A DNA stretch of 6,170 bases from an uncultured Actinomycetes bacterium (lineage in GTDB: Bacteria > Actinomycetota > Actinomycetes > Nanopelagicales > Nanopelagicaceae): the NCBI GenBank assembly GCA_903918325.1, contig CAIXDY010000132.1:1-6170 (forward strand), written 5' to 3'. Below are positions 1 through 6,170 of this stretch, in pieces (the stretch's first letter is position 1; every line of letters begins with the position of its first letter). The position numbers were made by a program, and so were the translations under genes. Below the pieces are notes generated by a model. That model searched no databases. It saw only the letters and a program-made list of their open reading frames with translations, and was not told where the DNA came from.

Positions 1-1452
1 CAGAGCGCATTTGCCCAACAGGAATATGTAATTTCTGGATTTTTAGCTTTAACAGTTTTAGCAATAGCCCTGACTTATCTAACGAAGATTTCGATTCCAC
101 TTAAATTCTTTATCCCTGGAATTCTTTTGCTTATTGCTTTTGTTATTGGACCAATCCTTTATACCGTAACCATGTCGGGTTTTAACTATAAAACTGGCAA
201 TATTATCTCAAAGCAAGAAGCGATAATTCAGATCAAGGCCCGTGCAATTCAGGCCGCGCCTTCAGGTGAATCCTTTGACATCAAACTAGGTACGCTCAAT
301 GGACAGTCCGCAATTCTTGTCTCAGATATCGCTAACTTAAAATATTTTGTCTCCACCGCCGATTCCAGGATTCCTGTAGATGCACGCGATGTAACTCTAG
401 ATCCAAATGGTGTGGCTATTACGGCACCAAATTTCACTGCATTAACCGATGCCCAAATGGGCAATGCCGATACTTCGTATTCAAATATTCATTTCAAGTA
501 TCTAGACAAAACTTTCATTGCCCTTGAGGGCTTTGATGCTGGCGTTGTTTCAGAGCAAGCGTTGGAATACTTGCCAGCTCAAGATGAATTTAAAAGCCTT
601 ATAGACGGCGCGGTATATAAGGACAACGGACGCGGAAATTACGCCCAACCCGATAATAAAGCGGCAATTCTTGAGCCGGGCTGGCGTGCACCAATTTGGT
701 TTGAAAACTATACAAAGATTATTTCTGATCCACGAGTGCGCGGCCCCTTAGTCCGAGTATTTATTTGGACCGTGGTTTTTGCTTCACTGACAGTTTTAAC
801 AACTTTTGCTTTAGGTTTACTACTGGCTCTTGCACTTAACAAGCCAATCCACGGCCGCCGAATTTATCGATCAATTTTAGTTTTGCCTTATGCGATGCCC
901 AGCGTTATGAGTATTTTAATCTGGGGCGGAATGTTTAATACTGAGTTTGGCGCCATTAATACTTTGCTTGGAACGCATATTGCTTGGTTCTCTGATCCCA
1001 ATTTTGCCCGAGTTGCCGTTATTTTGGTAAACCTTTGGCTGGGTTTCCCTTACTTCTATTTAATCTCAAGTGGATCCTTGCAAGCCATTCCAAGTGAATT
1101 ATTAGAAGCTGCCGCAATTGATGGAGCAAACCCTCGGCAAATATTTAGAAAGATTACGCTGCCGCTGCTTCTTCAAATTCTTTCACCACTTCTGATCGCA
1201 TCTTTTGCTTTTAATTTTAATAACTTCAACCTTATTTATCTGCTCACCGGTGGTGGCCCACGCAATGAGTTGGATGGACAAATTGCAGGAGCAACCGATA
1301 TTTTAATTAGCTATACTTACAAGATTGCATTTGGTGCCGGTACTCAAGATCTTGGTTTAGCAAGTGCAATCTCGTTAATTATCTTCGTACTTGTCGCTTC
1401 AATTTCTCTGTACGGACTGCGAAAATCTAAAGTATTGGATACTTTCGCATGA
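1..1452 (+). CDS. malF: Maltose/maltodextrin ABC transporter permease MalF (5'-truncated by window edge)
   Basis: The frame is open from base 1, so the start codon lies upstream; 483 residues are visible, against about 514 in E. coli MalF. It is an inner subunit of an importer that passes maltodextrins across the cytoplasmic membrane. Seen: two hydrophobic helices near visible residues 8-28 and 32-57, an extracytoplasmic stretch of about 185 residues (roughly 60-247), then five more helices (about 253-279, 290-312, 335-355, 388-405, 452-472). The EAA loop that docks on the ATPase starts at residue 369 (EAAAIDGANPRQIF, base 1105). The long loop after the early helices matches the P2 domain of MalF, which contacts the binding protein; this, with the MalG partner and the amylase behind it, favours maltodextrin over other sugars. 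The internal TTG at 127 lies inside the second hydrophobic helix and is unlikely to be a start. The last codons overlap malG. Substrate is inferred, not shown. Confidence 0.88.
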   Translation, partial: QSAFAQQEYVISGFLALTVLAIALTYLTKISIPLKFFIPGILLLIAFVIGPILYTVTMSGFNYKTGNIISKQEAIIQIKARAIQAAPSGESFDIKLGTLNGQSAILVSDIANLKYFVSTADSRIPVDARDVTLDPNGVAITAPNFTALTDAQMGNADTSYSNIHFKYLDKTFIALEGFDAGVVSEQALEYLPAQDEFKSLIDGAVYKDNGRGNYAQPDNKAAILEPGWRAPIWFENYTKIISDPRVRGPLVRVFIWTVVFASLTVLTTFALGLLLALALNKPIHGRRIYRSILVLPYAMPSVMSILIWGGMFNTEFGAINTLLGTHIAWFSDPNFARVAVILVNLWLGFPYFYLISSGSLQAIPSELLEAAAIDGANPRQIFRKITLPLLLQILSPLLIASFAFNFNNFNLIYLLTGGGPRNELDGQIAGATDILISYTYKIAFGAGTQDLGLASAISLIIFVLVASISLYGLRKSKVLDTFA

Positions 1453-2300
1453 AAAAATGGCTTATGCATGATTCATGGCGGCACATTATTGCCGTCGGTG
1501 TTTGCCTATTCTCACTTTTCCCTTTGTATTTAGTTGTCATTTCCTCATTTGCTTCTTCAGGTAGCTTGCAGTTGACATCTTTTGTCCCACATGAGATTTC
1601 ATTCAAGAATTACCACCTGCTCTTTAATAACCCAGCAATTCCTTATTTAACTTGGGTGAAGAATTCGCTGATAATTGCGGGCTCGGTTTCAGTTCTTTCA
1701 GTCATGATTGGCTCAGCATCAGCTTTTGCTTTTAGCCGCTTAGCCTTTAAAGGACGTAAAACTGGAATTCAATTACTTCTATTAGTGCAGATGTTCCCGG
1801 CTATTTTAGCTATCTCTGCCGTGTACGTAATCATGGAACGCGTAGGTGGCTTTGCCCCTGCGATTGGTTTAGGTACTAAACCTGGTCTGCTGCTGGTTTA
1901 TCTGGGCGGTGCCATGGGCGTCAATATCTGGCTCTTGAAAGGTTTTGTTGATTCAATTCCGGCAGAGTTAGATGAAGCGGCAAAGATTGATGGCGCGTCA
2001 GAAGTTCAAACGTACTGGTTAATTTTCGTCCCTTTAGCCGCGCCAGTTCTTGCAGTTGTATCACTGCTCAGTTTTATCGGAACTTTCAACGAATTTATTC
2101 TTGCCCGACTCTTCTTAGTGGATATGAATAATCGCACGGTCGCAGTTGGTTTGCAGCAGTTCATTGGCGGTCAATATTCGCAAAACTGGGGACCATTTGC
2201 CGCTGGATCTATTCTGGCTTCAATCCCAATTGTGATTATCTTCTTGTCTTTACAAAAATATATCGTCAGCGGATTAACTGCAGGTTCGGTTAAGGGTTAG
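1449..2300 (+). CDS. malG: Maltose/maltodextrin ABC transporter permease MalG
   Basis: This is the second membrane subunit of the importer and pairs with MalF to form the sugar channel. It has 283 residues, close to the usual 280-300. Six hydrophobic segments are visible at about 12-32, 71-96, 106-128, 145-165, 199-218 and 251-270. The EAA loop is at residues 176-195 (EAAKIDGASEVQTYW). The C-terminal tail GLTAGSVKG is the ending typical of MalG proteins, which in E. coli reaches into the MalK dimer. The ATG shares four bases with the malF stop (ATGA), so translation is probably coupled; only a weak GGAT lies upstream as ribosome site. The next gene follows after two bases, so malF, malG and the amylase should share one mRNA. 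Family and role are secure; the exact sugar is inferred from the neighbours. Confidence 0.9.
   Translation: MKKWLMHDSWRHIIAVGVCLFSLFPLYLVVISSFASSGSLQLTSFVPHEISFKNYHLLFNNPAIPYLTWVKNSLIIAGSVSVLSVMIGSASAFAFSRLAFKGRKTGIQLLLLVQMFPAILAISAVYVIMERVGGFAPAIGLGTKPGLLLVYLGGAMGVNIWLLKGFVDSIPAELDEAAKIDGASEVQTYWLIFVPLAAPVLAVVSLLSFIGTFNEFILARLFLVDMNNRTVAVGLQQFIGGQYSQNWGPFAAGSILASIPIVIIFLSLQKYIVSGLTAGSVKG
2292..2296 (+). promoter_or_regulatory. Shine-Dalgarno for the amylase, inside the malG 3' end
   Basis: AAGGG sits six bases before the TTG at 2303 and lies within the last codons of malG. It supports the TTG as the real start, which the signal peptide also requires, since the next in-frame ATG (codon 44) would remove both the signal peptide and the beginning of the catalytic domain. 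Confidence 0.6.
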
Positions 2301-2302
2301 TT

Positions 2303-4258
2303 TTGAAAAAGAAGTTGGCGCTTTTTCTTGCCACATCGCTCTTTTTAACCATTGCAGCAACTTCATTTGCGGCATCGCCAGTTACTGACTCAGTTGCAGT
2401 TGGGTTATCCAAAGATCTTATTTATTTTGTAATGCCAGATCGCTACTCAAATGGCGATACTTCAAATGACGCATCACCGGGTTATAACCCTAAGGACACA
2501 GCTTTCTTTCACGGCGGTGATTTAAAAGGATTAACTGGTACCTGTAGTCCAGGAGATAATGGATTAGCTCGAATCAAGAAGTTAGGTTTCACGGCAGTCT
2601 GGGTGACACCTTTAGTCGTCCAACAGAAACCAACTCCCAGCGGTGCGGGCTATCACGGCTATTGGGGCGTTGATTTCCTCAATGTTGATCCGCATCTTGG
2701 CACTAAAGCCGATCTGATTGCTTTTGCCGATTGCGCAAAGAAATTAAATTTAAAGTTGATTCTAGATATTGTTACAAATCACACGGGCGACGTAATCGCT
2801 TACAACGATCACACTGCCTACATTCCAGCTGGACAAGAAAACGCTAAAAATCCAGCGTGGCTCAATGATTTAAGTAATTATCACAACGTGGGCCCTATGA
2901 GTAACTGCTGGGGAGATGGCCCATGCATTCAGATCGGAGATTTCTATGGCTTAGATGATGTAGCCACTGAAAAGCCCGTTGTTTACAACGGTTGGGCCGA
3001 TGTTTACAGTCAATGGATTAAGAATTATGGTTTCGTAGGATTTCGTGTAGATACCGCGCGGCATGTAGATGACAACTTTTTCAAAAACTGGTCACCTCAA
3101 ATTAATGCAGCTGCAAAATCAGTAGGGATCGATAACTTCACTACTTTTGGCGAAGTTTATGATGTCAATCCAATCAACTTGATGAATTATGTACGGCGCA
3201 ACAAAATTCAGACAGTCCTCGATTTTCCTTTTCAGAGTTTAGCTACCGAGTTTGCTTCGGGATATTCCGATGCTTCTGTTCTGGACACTCTTTTTGCTTA
3301 TGATGACGTCTATACCAGCGCTACTTCAAATGCTAGTAACTTAGTTACTTTCTTGGGTAATCACGATATGGGCCGTTCTGGAAAAATTATTGAATCGAAG
3401 AGAATTAACAACCCCAATGAATTACTGCCACGTGTTCTGCTCGGAAACGCTTTGATGTATTTAACTAGGGGCATTCCAACGGTTTACTACGGTGATGAAG
3501 TAGGTATGACAGGTAGTGGTGCCGGTAACGATCAGATGGCTCGCCAAGATATGTTTGCGACCAAAGTGAGTGTTTGGAAAACCGAACCCCGTATCGGAAG
3601 TAAACCAGTCGGTTCTGGCGATTCTTTTGCAATCACTGATACCAACCCAATTGCGATTTACCTTAAAGAGTTGGCCAAGCTTCGAGGGGCGAATCCAGGG
3701 TTAGCGAACTCGGTGATGCAAATACGTTCAGCCAAAGATTCGCTCTTAGTAATATCTAAGAAGGACGATATTGAAGGTCGCGAGTACGTAGTGGCTTTTA
3801 ATAACTCAAATAAGCCAGTGAAAACTACGGTTACAACGGCAACATCAACGGGTGGTTGGAAACTACTGCTGGGCAAAGCAACTCCTTCCATAAAAAATGA
3901 AAACCTCACTTTCACAGTTCCGGCGCTTACTACCGTGGTTTTAAAGGCCAACAAGCCGATTGATAAGACCGATGTGAAAGTTGGAAAAATTACTTCCACC
4001 ATGGATTTCCTATCTGGTTATTTTGAAACTAAAGCCTCGGTTACTTCAAAGGATTTAGTCAAAGTTACTTTCTACTGCAGAACTGGAGCCGATCAACCTT
4101 GGATTTCTTTGGGCAGTGATACTGGCGCTCCGTACAGTGTTTACATCGATCCATTGGAATACCCAGGTAAAAAACTAGAACTTCGCGCAGTAGTAACAAA
4201 TTCAAAAGGAACTACTTTTGAGCTTCCACATACCAACATTGATATACCTACTGCCTAA
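2303..4258 (+). CDS. Secreted alpha-amylase, glycoside hydrolase family 13
   Basis: The enzyme hydrolyses alpha-1,4-glucosidic bonds in starch- or glycogen-like glucans outside the cytoplasm. Residues 1-24 are a Sec signal peptide (KKK, hydrophobic core, cleavage near SFA-A-S) without a lipobox. Then comes PDRYSNGD (45-52), a pattern of calcium-binding GH13 enzymes, and FHGGDLKGL (69-77). The four catalytic regions are complete: I, DIVTNH (155-160); II, GFRVDTARH (246-254) with nucleophile D250; III, FGEVYD (282-287) with acid/base E284; IV, FLGNHD (350-355) with D355. C202 and C208 flank a short loop and could form a disulfide. A beta-rich C domain covers about 440-550, and residues 553-651 look like an extra Ig-like or carbohydrate-binding beta-sandwich. 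No LPXTG, lipobox or terminal helix is seen, so it is probably released. It starts at TTG two bases after malG, pointing to joint expression with the importer. Other GH13 activities (maltogenic, neopullulanase-like) cannot be excluded. Confidence 0.93.
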   Translation: MKKKLALFLATSLFLTIAATSFAASPVTDSVAVGLSKDLIYFVMPDRYSNGDTSNDASPGYNPKDTAFFHGGDLKGLTGTCSPGDNGLARIKKLGFTAVWVTPLVVQQKPTPSGAGYHGYWGVDFLNVDPHLGTKADLIAFADCAKKLNLKLILDIVTNHTGDVIAYNDHTAYIPAGQENAKNPAWLNDLSNYHNVGPMSNCWGDGPCIQIGDFYGLDDVATEKPVVYNGWADVYSQWIKNYGFVGFRVDTARHVDDNFFKNWSPQINAAAKSVGIDNFTTFGEVYDVNPINLMNYVRRNKIQTVLDFPFQSLATEFASGYSDASVLDTLFAYDDVYTSATSNASNLVTFLGNHDMGRSGKIIESKRINNPNELLPRVLLGNALMYLTRGIPTVYYGDEVGMTGSGAGNDQMARQDMFATKVSVWKTEPRIGSKPVGSGDSFAITDTNPIAIYLKELAKLRGANPGLANSVMQIRSAKDSLLVISKKDDIEGREYVVAFNNSNKPVKTTVTTATSTGGWKLLLGKATPSIKNENLTFTVPALTTVVLKANKPIDKTDVKVGKITSTMDFLSGYFETKASVTSKDLVKVTFYCRTGADQPWISLGSDTGAPYSVYIDPLEYPGKKLELRAVVTNSKGTTFELPHTNIDIPTA

Positions 4259-4278
4259 CTCGCACGTTAAGCAGTAAG
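4247..4278. terminator. Hairpin between convergent genes, candidate bidirectional terminator
   Basis: CTGCCTAAC (4251-4259) and GTTAAGCAG (4266-4274) form an inverted repeat around a six-base loop (4260-4265). In the minus-strand RNA the stem extends to 13 pairs (4247-4259 with 4266-4278), with two G-U wobbles; in the plus-strand RNA those two positions are C-A mismatches. The amylase stop (TAA, 4256-4258) and the esterase stop (TTA, 4267-4269) lie in opposite arms. Neither side has a clear T-tract, so it is not a textbook intrinsic terminator, but no other terminator candidate fits in the 8-base gap. Confidence 0.5.
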
Positions 4279-5076
4279 CCAGAACCTCATTGGTTGGTCT
4301 AAGTACTTAGCCCATGATCTTTCATTGTGGCCACTACGTTCATAAATCTTGCTCACAAAATCATGGGGCAGGTAACCGCGCTCCTTCATTAATTTATCTG
4401 CCAACTGCTGGAACGGCGCGTACTGCGCATCTAAACCTTTACTTCCGTGGCTCATCCAAATTTTATGTGAGCCGGCCTGTGGCAAAGAATTAATAGTTCG
4501 CTCGACTAAAGCATCTCCACCGAATGGCCAATGTGTTGAAAGGGCAAGTGCAGTTAGAAATTTTTCGGGTAATTGTGCCTGCGCATATAACGTTGCAAGA
4601 GCGCCCATAGATGAGCCAATCATCGCAGTATTGGTCGCTGAAATCCCAGGTGCAATTGCTGGAATATATTCATCAATAATTGAACGTAAGTAAGAATCTC
4701 CGTGGAGCATTTCTGGTTGAAATACTTTAGCAAATTCACTTTGAACAGAAATTCCATCACGAAAGTATTTTTCTGGCACTAAGTCTTTCCCGCGGCCCCA
4801 AGGATCTTCCTTTGTACTGCTGTGCCACACACCGATTATTGCCGGCGGATTTATCCCTAACTCAGCACTCACGCGAATTGCCGACTGTGCCATTTTCCAG
4901 GTTTGCCCCCGGTGCGTGGATGTACGACCATCAAAAATATTTTGGCCATCGTGGGCAATGAGCAAGTGGGTTGCTGGCGCCTTGGGCAGCCAATAATCCA
5001 CAGTGCGGCCATTGAAATCGACGCGCTTTACTTCACCGGCAACGCCGCGTATTTGGAAGCGCTTAATCTCTTTCAT
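4267..5076 (-). CDS. Putative esterase, alpha/beta-hydrolase (Fes/IroD-like, PF00756 type)
   Basis: This 269-residue protein has no signal peptide or membrane helix, so it should be cytoplasmic. An early strand and turn, LLIAHDGQNIFDG (38-50), resembles the HDGQNLFD motif of the putative-esterase family. The nucleophile elbow is GSSMG (154-158) with likely catalytic S156. H250 in SGHNERSW is the likely catalytic histidine, and D216 in HGSKGLD a possible acid. The length fits a stand-alone catalytic domain; the N-terminal domain that Fes-type enzymes carry is absent. The substrate is unknown. Next to an amylase and a sugar importer it might act on an acylated sugar, but the gene is on the opposite strand, so the link is weak; relatives include enterochelin esterases and mycolyl-transferase-like folds. 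The start is the ATG at 5076; no Shine-Dalgarno is visible upstream, which would fit a leaderless mRNA. Confidence 0.8.
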   Translation of the reverse strand: MKEIKRFQIRGVAGEVKRVDFNGRTVDYWLPKAPATHLLIAHDGQNIFDGRTSTHRGQTWKMAQSAIRVSAELGINPPAIIGVWHSSTKEDPWGRGKDLVPEKYFRDGISVQSEFAKVFQPEMLHGDSYLRSIIDEYIPAIAPGISATNTAMIGSSMGALATLYAQAQLPEKFLTALALSTHWPFGGDALVERTINSLPQAGSHKIWMSHGSKGLDAQYAPFQQLADKLMKERGYLPHDFVSKIYERSGHNERSWAKYLDQPMRFWLTA

Positions 5077-5093
5077 ACTGGTTAAATCTACCC
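5077..5093. promoter_or_regulatory. 17-base divergent intergenic region with overlapping -10-like elements
   Basis: The two divergent genes share only this gap. Read towards the esterase it contains TAGATT eight bases before the ATG, matching the TANNNT shape of an actinobacterial -10 element. Read towards the photolyase it contains TTAAAT six bases before the ATG, a poorer match. Neither side has a Shine-Dalgarno sequence, so both mRNAs could start at or next to the start codon (leaderless). Any -35 elements would have to lie inside the opposite coding region. Inferred from spacing and motif shape only. Confidence 0.35.
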
Positions 5094-6170
5094 ATGTCTG
5101 CGCCGAAACGAAGCATTATGTGGTTTCGTCGCGACCTTCGCATAGGCGATCACCCAGCGTTATTAGAAGCCATTGCTGCTAGTGATGAGATTGTTCCTGT
5201 CTTTATTTTGGACAAAAAACTTATCAATGCAACTGGAAGCAAAAGATTGACTTATTTAGCTCAATCATTGCGCGCCCTCGATGAATCACTTGGCAATTCA
5301 TTGCATGTGATGGTCGGTGACCAAGTGGAAGTTCTTAAAGAGTTAATGCAGCGCTATGGTGCAACGTCGGTGCATATATCCACTGAATACGAGCCATATG
5401 GCGCAGCACGTGATGAACGCGTTGAAGCTGCCGGAATCCCATTAGTTCGAACTGGAAGCCCTTATGCAGTTGCACCAGGGCGGGTTTTAAAGCCAAGTGA
5501 TGCAACTCCGTACAAGGTTTATACGCCGTTCTATCGCGGTTGGTGTCTGCATGGTTGGAGAAAACCTGCAGATACTCCGAAAAAAATTAATTGTGTAACG
5601 CCACCGGCAAGTGATCGTAATTTTCCAGATTGGCCAACCCCTAATGGTGCAGTTATTACTGCGGCCGGAGAAAAAGCGGCATTAGCCCGGTGGAAATTAT
5701 TTCAAAAAACAGGTTTAGATAATTACGATGTGGCTCGAAATTTGGCAGGAATCGATGGCACGAGCAAATTAAGTGCGCACCTTAAGTGGGGCGAGATTCA
5801 TCCCCGCACACTGCTTGCGCCTTTAGGGGAAAGTAAAGCTCACGATACTTTTCGCAAAGAGATTGCTTGGCGTGAATTTTATGCTGATGTGTTGTTTAAC
5901 AATCCGCACACAGATAAAGATTATTACTCACCTAAGTTTGCAGATATGCGTTACAACAAACCGGATTCAGCGTTTGAAGCGTGGAAAACTGGAACTACAG
6001 GTTACCCATTTGTAGATGCGGCGATGCGACAACTTTTGCGCGAAGGATGGATGCACAATCGCACGCGCATGGTTGTTGCTTCCTTCTTAGTTAAGGATTT
6101 ACATTTAGAATGGCAGTTAGGTGCTGACTTCTTTATGGAGCATTTAGTTGATTTTGATGTTGCTTCCAAC
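5094..6170 (+). CDS. phr: Deoxyribodipyrimidine photo-lyase, class I CPD type (3'-truncated by window edge)
   Basis: This is a light-driven flavoenzyme that splits cyclobutane pyrimidine dimers in DNA. The frame stays open to the last base, giving 359 residues of a usual 450-480. The start MSAPKRSIMWFRRDLR is typical; ATG at 5118 (codon 9) would also keep WFRRDLR. Residues 8 to about 130 form the antenna domain. FAD-domain motifs follow: TSKLSAHLKWGEIHPR (223-238), EIAWREFY (256-263), TGYPFVDAAMRQL (302-314), GWMHNRTRM (318-326) and LVDFDVASN (351-359). By alignment to E. coli PhrB recalled from memory, E256, W259, N322 and M326 match E274, W277, N341 and M345, which supports CPD rather than 6-4 activity or a cryptochrome. 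N359 matches the flavin-contacting N378, so the cut falls just before NGGW. The antenna pocket and one electron-transfer position differ from E. coli (see findings). Diverges from the esterase gene 17 bases away. Confidence 0.94.
   Translation, partial: MSAPKRSIMWFRRDLRIGDHPALLEAIAASDEIVPVFILDKKLINATGSKRLTYLAQSLRALDESLGNSLHVMVGDQVEVLKELMQRYGATSVHISTEYEPYGAARDERVEAAGIPLVRTGSPYAVAPGRVLKPSDATPYKVYTPFYRGWCLHGWRKPADTPKKINCVTPPASDRNFPDWPTPNGAVITAAGEKAALARWKLFQKTGLDNYDVARNLAGIDGTSKLSAHLKWGEIHPRTLLAPLGESKAHDTFRKEIAWREFYADVLFNNPHTDKDYYSPKFADMRYNKPDSAFEAWKTGTTGYPFVDAAMRQLLREGWMHNRTRMVVASFLVKDLHLEWQLGADFFMEHLVDFDVASN

Noticed and set aside
127..129. TTG at 127 as the start of malF
   Set aside because: The frame is open back to base 1 and the upstream codons encode another hydrophobic helix. 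The TTG itself falls in the middle of a membrane segment. The true start is outside the window.
249..464. 71-codon minus-strand open frame inside malF
   Set aside because: It lies wholly within the P2-like part of malF, shows no recognisable domain and has no ribosome site; it is an antisense shadow.
3658..4002. 114-codon minus-strand open frame inside the amylase
   Set aside because: It is opposite the well-supported C-terminal part of the amylase and has no family motifs; it is a shadow of the real gene.
4903..5085. 60-codon plus-strand open frame antisense to the esterase 5' end
   Set aside because: It overlaps the conserved HDGQNIFD region of the esterase on the other strand, and has neither motifs nor a ribosome site.
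5118..5120. ATG at codon 9 as the photolyase start
   Set aside because: Possible, since WFRRDLR would follow directly, but the first ATG at 5094 fits the spacing to the -10-like element and family members usually have a few residues before this motif. Neither site has a Shine-Dalgarno, so the choice is not certain.
1..6170. Mobile elements, CRISPR, tRNA/rRNA, riboswitches or a new defence-type system
   Set aside because: No transposase, terminal repeats, regularly spaced repeats, tRNA-like folds or long untranslated leaders were seen. All but about 30 bases are accounted for by five coherent genes, so there is no room for an unrecognised multi-gene system here.

Overview
The window is chromosomal DNA from what looks like a low-GC actinobacterium, with a GC content around the low-to-mid 40s percent judged by eye. 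The compact layout (gaps of -4, +2, 8 and 17 bases), a TTG start and the gene mix would suit streamlined freshwater Actinobacteria of the acI / Nanopelagicales type. That placement is inferred from style and gene content, not from a marker gene.

Left part (1-4258, + strand): the 3' end of a maltodextrin-uptake operon. A MalF-type permease, open at its 5' end because its start lies outside the window, overlaps a MalG-type permease by four bases (ATGA). Two bases after MalG comes a secreted GH13 alpha-amylase with a TTG start, a signal peptide and an extra C-terminal beta-sandwich-like domain. The likely scheme is that the amylase leaves the cell and cuts starch or glycogen-like alpha-glucans, and MalF-MalG then import the maltodextrins. 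The substrate-binding protein and the MalK-type ATPase are not in the window; the former is probably upstream and the latter may be elsewhere.

Middle (4267-5076, - strand): a cytoplasmic alpha/beta-hydrolase of the putative-esterase (Fes/IroD-like) family, convergent with the amylase. Eight bases separate the two genes, and a near-perfect inverted repeat carries one stop codon in each arm and probably serves as a shared terminator.

Right part (5094-6170, + strand): a class I CPD photolyase, cut by the window edge just before its conserved NGGW motif. It diverges from the esterase gene across only 17 bases. By alignment to E. coli PhrB recalled from memory, the main FAD and lesion-binding residues are present, the methenyl-tetrahydrofolate contacts are not, and the outermost tryptophan of the electron-transfer triad is a tyrosine.

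No RNA genes, mobile elements, CRISPR arrays, long repeats or gene-free stretches over 300 bases were seen. The region reads as ordinary housekeeping and carbon-uptake DNA; nothing in it supports a wholly new system, and the findings are points of detail.
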